The notes below the pieces were generated by a model. That model was given only the letters and a program-made list of their open reading frames with translations. It ran no database searches and was not told where the DNA came from. 64,000 nt of DNA from Paenibacillus etheri (lineage in GTDB: Bacteria; Bacillota; Bacilli; Paenibacillales; Paenibacillaceae): positions 146,015 through 210,014 of the forward strand of contig NZ_LCZJ02000014.1 of assembly GCF_001012825.1 (NCBI RefSeq). The letters run 5' to 3'. Shown one piece after another: positions 56,510-64,000 of this stretch. The position numbers and the translations under genes are program-made. How positions within the stretch are numbered: the first letter of the stretch is position 1; the number at the start of each line of letters is the position of its first letter.

Positions 56510-57442
56510 ATGGTTCGTTATGTCGCAAATAAATTCTTCTATATGTTGGTTTCATTATTGGTACTGATTTCAGCAACTTTTTTCTTGATGAAAGCTATTC
56601 CAGGGGATCCGTTTACTTCTGAGAAAAAAGTACCGCCAGAAATTAAAGCGCGTTTGATGGAGCAATATGGTCTGGACAAGCCGCTCTCTCATCAGTATTT
56701 TAAGTATTTAGGTGATATTGTCCAAGGTGATCTGGGTGTATCCATGAAACGGCTGAATCAAGATGTATCACATTTGATCGGTCAAACCTTTTCAGCGTCG
56801 CTGAAGCTGGGACTCGTCGCAATTGTTGTGGCGGTTATTGTTGGGGTTCTTCTCGGCATGTTAGCGGCACTCTATCACAGAAAGTTTCTTGACAGCGCCG
56901 CGATGGTGTTGGCAGTTCTGGGGATTGCGGTTCCGAGCTTTGTAGTCGCGTCATTATTACAGTATGTGTTCGCTTTCAAATTGGGTTGGGTACCGGTTTC
57001 AGGTTTTAAAGGGCCTATCTATTATTTCCTACCTGTAGCAGCGCTCTCGGCACAGCCAATAGCATTTATAGCTCGCTTGACCCGTTCAAGTATGCTTGAA
57101 GTTCTGAATGCGGATTATATCAAAACGGCTAAGGCTAAGGGATTAAGCTGGATGGCAATTCTGAGCCGTCATGTACTTCGAAATGGTATCCTGCCTGTTG
57201 TTACTTACATGGGACCTATGACAGCTAACATCGTAACTGGTTCGGTTGTTATCGAGCAGATCTTTGGTGTTGGGGGTATTGGTAAACAGTTCGTGGAAGC
57301 GATTGGTGTTCGTGACTATACCGTTATTATGGGGATAACCATTTTCTATGGTGTGCTACTCATGGTAGCCCGTTTCATTACTGATATTGCTTATGTATTG
57401 ATTGACCCACGTATGAAATTAAGTGGAGGAAAGGAGGGCTAA
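56510..57442 (+). CDS. oppB: Oligopeptide ABC transporter permease OppB
   Basis: A 310-residue permease with six helices. It starts MVRYVANKFFYMLVSLLVLI and contains MKAIPGDPF and the EAA loop, seen as YIKTAKAKGLSWMAILSRHV (about 204-223). I chose the ATG at 56510 from the typical OppB N-terminus; GTG 56501 and ATG 56504 are also possible after CGGAGGAGG. It pairs with OppC four bases downstream. Confidence 0.93.
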   Translation: MVRYVANKFFYMLVSLLVLISATFFLMKAIPGDPFTSEKKVPPEIKARLMEQYGLDKPLSHQYFKYLGDIVQGDLGVSMKRLNQDVSHLIGQTFSASLKLGLVAIVVAVIVGVLLGMLAALYHRKFLDSAAMVLAVLGIAVPSFVVASLLQYVFAFKLGWVPVSGFKGPIYYFLPVAALSAQPIAFIARLTRSSMLEVLNADYIKTAKAKGLSWMAILSRHVLRNGILPVVTYMGPMTANIVTGSVVIEQIFGVGGIGKQFVEAIGVRDYTVIMGITIFYGVLLMVARFITDIAYVLIDPRMKLSGGKEG

Positions 57443-57445
57443 AGA

Positions 57446-58393
57446 GTGGCAACTGATAATAATTTGGTTCCGAACAACATGAATTTAAAACCGGAAGATT
57501 TTCAAAAAATCGGTATGGATGAAAAAGAAGCCGAGGTAATTCAGCGGGAGAGTCTCTCTGCCTGGAAAGACTCTTGGCAACGGTTGCGTCAAAACAAAAT
57601 GGCAATGACCGCGCTTGGGATTCTAGGCTTGATCGTGCTTGCAGCGATTATCGCTCCCTTATTCTCGAAATATAACTATTACTCCAATGACTTGATGAAT
57701 ACCAATAAGCCCCCTTCCTCCGATCACTGGTTTGGAACGGATGATCTTGGACGTGATATTTTCGTACGTACTTGGTACGGCGCACGGATCTCCTTGATCG
57801 TAGGTTTAGCTGCAGCAGCTATCGACTTATTCATTGGTGTTATCTACGGTGGAATTATGGGTTACTTCGGTGGCCGTGTAGATAATATCATGAACAAATT
57901 CTCTGAAATTTTGTACTCTATTCCTTATTTGCTGGTTGTAATTTTGCTCTTGGTTGTGCTTGAACCAAGTCTTGGTACAATCATCCTAGCTTTAACCATA
58001 ACAGGCTGGATTACGATGTCATGGATTGTACGCGGAGAAATTATGCAGCTCAAGAATCGCGAGTTCGTATTGGCTTCCCGTTCCATGGGTGCAGGTTCTG
58101 CGAGACTGTTATTCAAGCATCTTCTGCCGAACGCCGTTGGTCCGATTATCGTAACCATTACACTTTCTGTACCAAATGCTATTTTTGCTGAGGCCTTCCT
58201 AAGCTTCTTGGGTCTTGGTGTACAAGCTCCTATCGCTTCACTTGGATCTATGATTAACGATTCACTCACCGGTTGGTTGTACTATCCATGGCGCTTCCTG
58301 TTCCCTGCCATTCTGATCAGTTTAACCATGCTTTCTTTCAACATTTTCGGTGATGGTCTTCGTGACGCGCTTGATCCTAAGCTGAAAAAATAG
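57446..58393 (+). CDS. oppC: Oligopeptide ABC transporter permease OppC
   Basis: A 315-residue permease with a cytosolic N-terminus, six helices and HWFGTDDLGRDIFVRTWYGA (about 92-111), the classic OppC/DppC motif. The EAA loop is seen as FVLASRSMGAGSARLLFKHL (about 208-227). The GTG start follows GGAGGGC. It is 12 bases before oppD. Confidence 0.94.
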   Translation: MATDNNLVPNNMNLKPEDFQKIGMDEKEAEVIQRESLSAWKDSWQRLRQNKMAMTALGILGLIVLAAIIAPLFSKYNYYSNDLMNTNKPPSSDHWFGTDDLGRDIFVRTWYGARISLIVGLAAAAIDLFIGVIYGGIMGYFGGRVDNIMNKFSEILYSIPYLLVVILLLVVLEPSLGTIILALTITGWITMSWIVRGEIMQLKNREFVLASRSMGAGSARLLFKHLLPNAVGPIIVTITLSVPNAIFAEAFLSFLGLGVQAPIASLGSMINDSLTGWLYYPWRFLFPAILISLTMLSFNIFGDGLRDALDPKLKK

Positions 58394-58404
58394 GAGGTTT
58401 ATGG

Positions 58405-59400
58405 ATGGAACCTATTTTACAAGTCAAAGATTTGCATGTTTCGTTTTTTGTTAAAGGCGGAGAAGTGCAAGCTGTCCGTGGTATGAATTTTGAAATTGGC
58501 AAAGGTGAAACGGTTGCCATCGTCGGCGAGTCCGGCAGCGGTAAGAGTGTAACTGCACAATCGATTATGCGTTTGATCCCTACCCCACCCTCTAAAGTGA
58601 AAAAGGGAGAAATTATTTTCCAAGGACAAAATCTGCTAGACAAAAGCATGAAAGAAATGGAATCCATTCGCGGTAAAGATATTGGCATGATTTTTCAAGA
58701 CCCAATGACTTCTTTGAACCCAACCATCAAAGTGGGCAAACAGATCACTGAAGTTTTGATTAAACATCAGAAAATGTCAGCGGCCGAAGCGAAAAAGCAA
58801 GGTATAGAGATGCTTAAATTAGTTGGCATCACAAATGCTGAGGCTCGCTTTAACCAATATCCCCACGAGTTTTCAGGCGGTATGCGCCAGCGTGTAATGA
58901 TTGCAATCGCGCTAGCCTGCCGTCCGGCTTTACTCATAGCGGATGAGCCTACAACGGCTCTTGACGTAACCATTCAGGCGCAGATCATGGAAGTTATGAG
59001 AGAGATGCAGCAAAAACTAGGTACCTCCATCATTTTGATTACCCATGATCTTGGCGTTGTTGCCGGTATGTGTGATCGGGTTATTGTAATGTATGCAGGT
59101 GAAGTTGTGGAGACCGGAACAAGATGGGAAATCTTTAAGAATCCACAGCATCCATATACCAAAGGTCTGCTGCGCTCAATGCCGCGTCTGGACCAAAAGA
59201 AAGGCGAGCCGCTTATTCCGATCATCGGCACACCGCCAGATCTGATCAAGCCGCCGATCGGCTGTCCGTTCACCGCGCGTTGCAACGAAGCAATGCATGT
59301 TTGCGAACAAATCGATCCCGGCGCCACAGAATTCAGCGAAACGCATATGGCGCGTTGCTGGAATCTGCATTCGATGGCCAAGGAGGTGCAGTACTCTTGA
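58405..59400 (+). CDS. oppD: Oligopeptide ABC transporter ATPase OppD
   Basis: A 331-residue ATPase with Walker A GESGSGKS, signature FSGGMRQRVMIAIAL, Walker B LLIADEPTTALD, and the C-terminal oligopeptide-transporter domain with Cys motif GCPFTARCNEAMHVCEQ (about 290-306), which in this family binds an iron-sulfur cluster or metal. Its last codons overlap the oppF start by three bases. Confidence 0.95.
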   Translation: MEPILQVKDLHVSFFVKGGEVQAVRGMNFEIGKGETVAIVGESGSGKSVTAQSIMRLIPTPPSKVKKGEIIFQGQNLLDKSMKEMESIRGKDIGMIFQDPMTSLNPTIKVGKQITEVLIKHQKMSAAEAKKQGIEMLKLVGITNAEARFNQYPHEFSGGMRQRVMIAIALACRPALLIADEPTTALDVTIQAQIMEVMREMQQKLGTSIILITHDLGVVAGMCDRVIVMYAGEVVETGTRWEIFKNPQHPYTKGLLRSMPRLDQKKGEPLIPIIGTPPDLIKPPIGCPFTARCNEAMHVCEQIDPGATEFSETHMARCWNLHSMAKEVQYS

Positions 59401-60317
59401 GTAAGAACCTAATAGAGGTAGAAGGTCTTAAGAAATATTTTAATGTGGGTCAAGGCAAGGTTCTTAAGGCTGTTGATAATATTAACTTCTCCATCCGTGA
59501 GGGCGAGACGCTTGGAATGGTAGGAGAATCCGGTTGTGGTAAGACTACTGCTGGACGTACAATTCTTCGCTTGTATGAGCCAACTGCCGGAAGTGTGAAA
59601 TATAATGGTACAGACATTTATAAATTGCCGTCTAACAAAATGAAAGCTATGCGTCGTGACATGCAGATGATTTTCCAAGATCCGTATGCATCGCTTAACC
59701 CGCGTTTTACGGTTTCTGATATTATCGGCGAGGCACTGGACATTCATGGAATGGCTGGTAGCCGTGCAGAACGTAAAAAACGGATCGAAGAGCTGCTCGA
59801 TATGGTTGGTCTTAACCATGATCACGCTACTCGTTATCCGCATGAATTCTCTGGTGGACAACGCCAACGTATTGGGATTGCCCGTTCGTTAGCGGTAAAT
59901 CCTAAGTTCATCGTTTGTGATGAGCCGATTTCCGCGCTTGACGTATCCATTCAGGCTCAGGTTGTAAACTTGCTTAAAGAATTGCAAGATCGTCTGGGAT
60001 TGACTTATCTTTTCATCGCGCATGATCTGTCTATGGTTAAACATATCAGTGATCGCGTAGCTGTAATGTACTTGGGTAAAATGGTAGAATTGGCGGAAAG
60101 TGAAGAGCTTTATGCAAATCCTATCCACCCTTATACCAAATCTCTCTTGTCAGCTATTCCAATTCCGGATCCGGAAATTGAAGTTAACAAGAAACGCATT
60201 CACTTACATGATGAGCTTGGTAGTCCTATTTATTCCGCTAACGAAAAGAGCAATGATAGTGACTTTGAATTAGTTGAAGTATCAAAAGGACACTGGGTAA
60301 GCAAGAAATTTGCTTAA
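59397..60317 (+). CDS. oppF: Oligopeptide ABC transporter ATPase OppF
   Basis: A 306-residue ATPase with Walker [10 protein letters not shown], signature [15 protein letters not shown], Walker [13 protein letters not shown] and switch His in [10 protein letters not shown] chose TTG at 59397, ten bases after AGGAGG and overlapping the oppD stop. It starts [15 protein letters not shown] as OppF proteins do; the longer frame from 59280 lies within oppD. OppD and OppF together energise peptide import. It is the last gene of the operon. Confidence 0.93.
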   Translation: MSKNLIEVEGLKKYFNVGQGKVLKAVDNINFSIREGETLGMVGESGCGKTTAGRTILRLYEPTAGSVKYNGTDIYKLPSNKMKAMRRDMQMIFQDPYASLNPRFTVSDIIGEALDIHGMAGSRAERKKRIEELLDMVGLNHDHATRYPHEFSGGQRQRIGIARSLAVNPKFIVCDEPISALDVSIQAQVVNLLKELQDRLGLTYLFIAHDLSMVKHISDRVAVMYLGKMVELAESEELYANPIHPYTKSLLSAIPIPDPEIEVNKKRIHLHDELGSPIYSANEKSNDSDFELVEVSKGHWVSKKFA

Positions 60318-60546
60318 ATCCATAGCGAGTATAGACAGGCGGGAGCGTTATGCTCTCGCCTCTTGTATGTAGTGGGGATATTTAATAATCATTTTATAGT
60401 ATAAGAAAATAATACGGCTGCTAATGTATTGCTTTTTTGCAAGTTGCAATTCTTTTGACGTGGCCCCTGACTTTGGATACAATCATAAAGAGTTTACGAA
60501 CTTGGATTTACATATAACTGCTCAGTAGAACTGGAGGCACTAGCAA

Positions 60547-62178
60547 ATGAATATTGTAAAGGAACCGCTCCCGGGTGGATCTGCACTCGCGCGCGACTAT
60601 ATAGAAAATTTTGAGAAGGTTAGTCATTTGTATGGTGGGGATTTTCGAAGTAGAGAGCGTAGAAGCATTCGGGCAGAATGGCTGGATCGTAATGAGAGTC
60701 TCCGTGCCGACCGAACACAAATTGCTGAGTGTCTACGACAATATAATGAAAAGCATAATTCACATGATGCGGTGAAGGCTTCACTAGCGCTTTTGGAACA
60801 GCAGGGAACGTTAGTGGTTACTGGTGGACAGCAAAGTGGATTATTTACAGGACCCCTACTTGTAGTGTATAAAGCAATGACAACTATTATGGCGGCAAAA
60901 GAAGCGGCTGAACAGCTCGACCGACCTGTAGTCCCATTATTCTGGATTGCAGGTGAGGATCATGACTGGGATGAAGTGAATCATACGTATGTATTGAATC
61001 GTACGCAGGAGATTACAAAGATTAAGATAGAGAAATCAGAGGAGAAACGCTCCTCGGTGAGTAATATTCGTGTAGAAGAGGAAAGCTGGCAGCAAGTAGT
61101 GGAACAACTGGATGGGCTGCTTCAAGATAGTGACTTCAAACTGCAAATTATGGAATTTATTCGATCTTCTTCATTTAGAGCAGATAGTATGACGGATGCT
61201 TTTGCCAAGCTAATGGGTTCTTTATTTGGTAAATTTGGTCTGATTCTGCTTGATTCTGCTGATCCTAACCTACGTAAGTTAGAAGAGCCATTCTTTACAT
61301 CGCTAATTATGCAGAACGATGCACTGGAAACAGCGTATATGAATTCTGCTTCTGATATCGTGAATGCTGGCTATGAGCTTCAAGCTGACGTTACGGCAGG
61401 CAATGCCAACCTCTTTTATATTCATGAAGGTGTACGTTTGTTGCTTCATAAGAAAGATGGAGTTTTTGCCGATCGCAAGGACCAGGTATCGTTCACCCGT
61501 GATGAATTGCTAGAGGAAGTGAAGGCACATCCGAAACGCTTCAGCAACAACGTTCTGACACGCCCGCTTATGCAGGATTATGTGTTGCCGGTTCTAGCGA
61601 CGGTGCTAGGCCAAGGTGAAATTGCTTATTGGGCCATTCCGCATCGTGCGTTTGAGGTGGTCGGGGGGCAAATGCCTTTGATCATCCCAAGAATGTCTTT
61701 CACAGTCGTAGAAGGTACACTTCATAAGCATATGGATAAATATCAACTAAGCTTTGAGGATGTAAGACAGGGACTAGATCGTAAAAGACATGAATGGTTG
61801 GCTGCACTGGATGAGCTGGGGATCGAACGTCGTTTTGAGGAGACCAAAGCATCTTTCTCCGCCATGTACGAACCGCTCATCGAACAGCTTGGAACTATAC
61901 AGGCAGGTCTGCTTAAACTAGGGAATAACAATAAAGATAAGATTTTAGATCAGATTACTTTTTTACAGACGAAAGCCCAAGATGCAATGGTAAAACAGAA
62001 TGAAGCTGCAATCCGTCAATGGGAGCGAATCGAGCTGTCGTTAATGCCACTGGGTAAACTGCAAGAAAGAGTGTACAATATCATGTATTACTTGAACCGC
62101 TACGGACTTCCATGGTTAGATGAGCTGATGGCTATTGAGCCGGATTATAGTGGGACGCATCGCATCATTTATATGTAG
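60547..62178 (+). CDS. bshC: Bacillithiol biosynthesis cysteine ligase BshC
   Basis: A 543-residue BshC with GGQQSGLFTGPLLVVYKAMT (about 97-116), FWIAGEDHDWDEVNHTY and HRAFEVVGGQMPLIIPRMSF, all family hallmarks, and a C-terminal coiled coil. It adds cysteine to GlcN-malate in the last step of bacillithiol synthesis, so the organism probably makes this thiol. In Bacillus bshC lies right before mraZ; here ahcY and repeats are inserted between them. Confidence 0.95.
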   Translation: MNIVKEPLPGGSALARDYIENFEKVSHLYGGDFRSRERRSIRAEWLDRNESLRADRTQIAECLRQYNEKHNSHDAVKASLALLEQQGTLVVTGGQQSGLFTGPLLVVYKAMTTIMAAKEAAEQLDRPVVPLFWIAGEDHDWDEVNHTYVLNRTQEITKIKIEKSEEKRSSVSNIRVEEESWQQVVEQLDGLLQDSDFKLQIMEFIRSSSFRADSMTDAFAKLMGSLFGKFGLILLDSADPNLRKLEEPFFTSLIMQNDALETAYMNSASDIVNAGYELQADVTAGNANLFYIHEGVRLLLHKKDGVFADRKDQVSFTRDELLEEVKAHPKRFSNNVLTRPLMQDYVLPVLATVLGQGEIAYWAIPHRAFEVVGGQMPLIIPRMSFTVVEGTLHKHMDKYQLSFEDVRQGLDRKRHEWLAALDELGIERRFEETKASFSAMYEPLIEQLGTIQAGLLKLGNNNKDKILDQITFLQTKAQDAMVKQNEAAIRQWERIELSLMPLGKLQERVYNIMYYLNRYGLPWLDELMAIEPDYSGTHRIIYM

Positions 62179-62220
62179 AGAAGTATTGCTCCATAAAACT
62201 TGGATTATGCTTACGAAGCG

Positions 62221-62329
62221 AGTTTTATTGCGAAGTAAAACATAGAAGTATTGCTCCATAAAACTTGGATTATGCTTACGATGCAAGTTTTGTACGAAGT
62301 AGATTCAGTGTAGTAACGCTCACAAAACT
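62221..62329 (+). repeat. Tandem ~64-bp hairpin units in the ahcY leader
   Basis: Units at 62221-62265 (AGTTTTATTGCGAAG...ATAAAACT) and 62286-62329 (AGTTTTGTACGAAG...CACAAAACT) are 65 bases apart. A partial right half precedes them near 62180-62200. They are the same family as those before cdd. The last unit runs into TTTTAGGAGG, the ahcY ribosome-binding site. Confidence 0.85.
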
Positions 62330-62345
62330 TTTAGGAGGTTTCATT

Positions 62346-63614
62346 ATGAGTTCATCTAAACAAAATAGTATCGTGACTGATATGTCACTCGCACCCGAAG
62401 GACATTTGAAAATCGACTGGGTTCGTCAACATATGCCGGTATTGAACCGTATTCGTGAGCAGTTCGAAGCTGAACAGCCATTCAAAGGACTAAAAGTCTC
62501 CATTACGCTTCATTTGGAAGCTAAAACCGCTTATCTGGCGAAGGTAGTCAAAGCAGGCGGTGCAGAAGTAACTATTACTGGATCGAATCCTCTTTCTACA
62601 CAGGATGATGTATGTGCGGCGCTTGTAGAGGATGGAATTACTGTATTTGCTAAATACAACCCGTCTCCTGATGAGTTCAAGGCCCTTAACATCAAGGCAC
62701 TGGAAAGCAAACCGGATTTGATTATTGATGATGGTGGGGATTTTGCTACATTGCTGCATTCGGAGCGTCCTGATCTAATGGAGAATATTCGTGGGGGTGC
62801 TGAAGAAACAACAACCGGCATCATCCGTCTAAAAGCTCTTCAAAAGCAAGGTGTGTTGAAGTTCCCAATGGTCGCAGTAAATGATGCTTATTGCAAATAT
62901 TTGTTTGATAACCGTTATGGCACAGGCCAATCCGCATGGGATGGAATTATTCGGACAACCAACCTGATCGTTGCGGGCAAAACCGTAGTTGTCGTCGGGT
63001 ACGGCTGGTGCGGTAAAGGTGTTGCTATGCGTGCTAAAGGTTTGGGCGCAAAAGTGGTTGTCACAGAAGTGGATGCTATTAAAGCTGTTGAAGCACATAT
63101 GGACGGTTTCGAAGTTATGCCTATTATGGAAGCCGCTAAGGTCGGTGATTTCTTCGTTACAGTAACTGGTAACCGTTATGTCATTCGCGGTGAACATTAT
63201 GATGTAATGAAAGATGGAGCAATCATGTGCAATGCAGGCCATTTCGACGTTGAAGTGAATAAGCCTGAATTGTCTGAAAGATCCGTATCTCAGCGTACTG
63301 TTCGCAAAAATATTGAAGAGTACCAGCTTCGGGACGGACGTAAACTATATCTGCTTGCAGAAGGCAGACTTGTAAATCTGGGTGCTGCGGATGGACACCC
63401 TGCCGAAATTATGGATACGACCTTTGCGCTGCAGGCGCTGTCGCTGAAATATGTAAATGATAATTATAAGAGTATTGGCGTAAAAGTTGAAAATGTACCG
63501 TATGAGCTGGATGAGCAGGTAGCACGCTACAAGCTGGAAAGCCTGGGCATTAACATCGATAGTCTGACTCCAGCACAAGTGGATTATTTGGACAGCTGGA
63601 ATCTGAACGATTAA
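62346..63614 (+). CDS. ahcY: Adenosylhomocysteinase (S-adenosylhomocysteine hydrolase-like)
   Basis: A 422-residue NAD-dependent hydrolase. It has [20 protein letters not shown] (about 180-199), the NAD fold [31 protein letters not shown] and the C-terminal LDSWNLND. The YGTGQS and GYGWCGKG forms resemble Thermotoga/archaeal-type enzymes, some of which act on S-inosylhomocysteine. The ATG at 62346 follows AGGAGG. It would split SAH into homocysteine and adenosine, a route Bacillus subtilis lacks. The hairpin repeats lie directly upstream. Confidence 0.9.
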   Translation: MSSSKQNSIVTDMSLAPEGHLKIDWVRQHMPVLNRIREQFEAEQPFKGLKVSITLHLEAKTAYLAKVVKAGGAEVTITGSNPLSTQDDVCAALVEDGITVFAKYNPSPDEFKALNIKALESKPDLIIDDGGDFATLLHSERPDLMENIRGGAEETTTGIIRLKALQKQGVLKFPMVAVNDAYCKYLFDNRYGTGQSAWDGIIRTTNLIVAGKTVVVVGYGWCGKGVAMRAKGLGAKVVVTEVDAIKAVEAHMDGFEVMPIMEAAKVGDFFVTVTGNRYVIRGEHYDVMKDGAIMCNAGHFDVEVNKPELSERSVSQRTVRKNIEEYQLRDGRKLYLLAEGRLVNLGAADGHPAEIMDTTFALQALSLKYVNDNYKSIGVKVENVPYELDEQVARYKLESLGINIDSLTPAQVDYLDSWNLND

Positions 63615-63674
63615 TAACTGAACGCACAACAATAAAGTATATTAACCAAGTGTACCTTGAACTGAAGCACCTTT

Positions 63675-63745
63675 TTTTATTTGGGGCCCCCCGCAAAGTA
63701 CCTGAGTTCGCATCGAAGCAAAGCCCCACTTTGTGGGGATATTTA
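63675..63745. repeat. CAAAGTACCTGAG repeat, copy C
   Basis: TTATTTGGGGCCCCCCGCAA, then AGTACCTGAGTTCGCATCGA, then AGCAAAGCCCCACTTTGTGG and GGATATTT. It is about 90 percent identical to copy B. CCCCGCAAAGT pairs with ACTTTGTGGGG through a G-U where copy B has A-T, so the stem is kept. Confidence 0.85.
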
Positions 63746-63747
63746 AC

Positions 63748-63790
63748 AAAGCCATGCAGCGGACAAGATTCCGATTGTATGGCTTTTTTT
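63748..63790 (+). terminator. Intrinsic terminator after ahcY
   Basis: AAAGCCATGCAGCGGA pairs, with mismatches, with TCCGATTGTATGGCTTT and is followed by seven T. Confidence 0.8.
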
Positions 63791-63860
63791 GTGGAGAAAT
63801 GATTTTTGGGTAACGATCATTCTGATTTAGCAAAAAATTCCTTTATCCAGAAAAAGGTTT

Positions 63861-63923
63861 TTGATTTTTAATGGCGAATCTATTATGCTTAAGTGGTGAA
63901 AAGTGGGGCAAAGTGGGGATTCG
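63861..63923 (+). promoter_or_regulatory. mraZ promoter with MraZ-box direct repeats
   Basis: TTGATT at 63861-63866 and TATGCT at 63884-63889 are 17 bases apart, a plausible SigA promoter. TGGTG (63894), TGGGG (63904) and TGGGG (63914) follow with an exact 10-base period, the spacing of TGGGN(5) MraZ operators. MraZ would repress its own dcw operon here. Confidence 0.68.
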
Positions 63924-63945
63924 GGGATTAGGGGTGGGAAAAAGG

Positions 63946-64000
63946 ATGTTCATGGGAGAGTATCAACACAGCATTGACGACAAAGGCCGAATCATTATTC
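63946..64000 (+). CDS. mraZ: Transcriptional regulator MraZ, 5' fragment
   Basis: The first 18 codons read MFMGEYQHSIDDKGRIII, the classic MraZ N-terminus with its DxKGR motif; the rest lies beyond the window. MraZ controls the division and cell-wall gene cluster. GGGGTGGG lies about eight bases before the ATG. The upstream TGGKG repeats fit autoregulation. Confidence 0.93.
   Translation, partial: MFMGEYQHSIDDKGRIII

Noticed and set aside
62179-62345. SAH riboswitch before ahcY
   Set aside because: The leader consists of the tandem hairpin repeat also found before cdd and shows no SAH aptamer core that I recognise.

Overview
The window looks like a chromosomal segment of a low-to-moderate GC, endospore-forming Bacillales, most likely Paenibacillus or a close relative. 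This rests on gene content and order: yqeZ-floA, yqfC-yqfD-phoH-pgpH-ybeY-dgkA-cdd-era-yqzL-recO-glyQS, dnaG-sigA-trmK-nif3, typA-ylaH and bshC-mraZ, with sporulation genes (yqfC, yqfD, ylaJ, rsfA-like). No rRNA, tRNA, insertion sequence, prophage or CRISPR array was seen.

Layout. 1-5911 is AT-rich accessory DNA: a membrane/propeller-like protein, an ECF sigma factor, a secreted peptide precursor resembling the lactococcin 972 family, and a MacB-like ABC transporter of two permease halves plus an ATPase. 6388-9408 holds the yqeZ-floA membrane-microdomain cluster. 9581-25504 is the conserved housekeeping/sporulation block ending in the dnaG-sigA macromolecular synthesis genes, with a glycine T-box before glyQS. 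25611-28302 carries a membrane protein, trmK and nif3; rnpB (class A by its motifs) follows at 28364-28779. 29460-30454 is a repeat-rich non-coding stretch. 30455-33207 is a divergent aminotransferase/MocR-regulator pair, then a secreted subtilisin-like protease, small conserved genes, a lytic transglycosylase, nifZ-thiI and two divergent TerC genes. 42056-48803 is the typA/yla cluster. 49174-54428 has an orphan solute-binding-like protein, a coiled-coil protein, rsfA-like, panE-like and DUF3397-like genes. 54579-60317 is a full oligopeptide ABC operon, followed by bshC, ahcY and the first codons of mraZ (the start of the division and cell-wall cluster).

Most notable are the sigma/peptide/ABC cassette near the left end and several families of structured intergenic repeats. 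One family forms about 64-bp tandem hairpin units whose last copy runs directly into the Shine-Dalgarno sequences of two unlinked nucleoside-related genes, cdd and ahcY. A second (core CAAAGTACCTGAG) has three copies. A third is a cluster of degenerate hairpins near 29.7-29.9 kb. Family names come from recognised motifs and gene context; no database search was possible.
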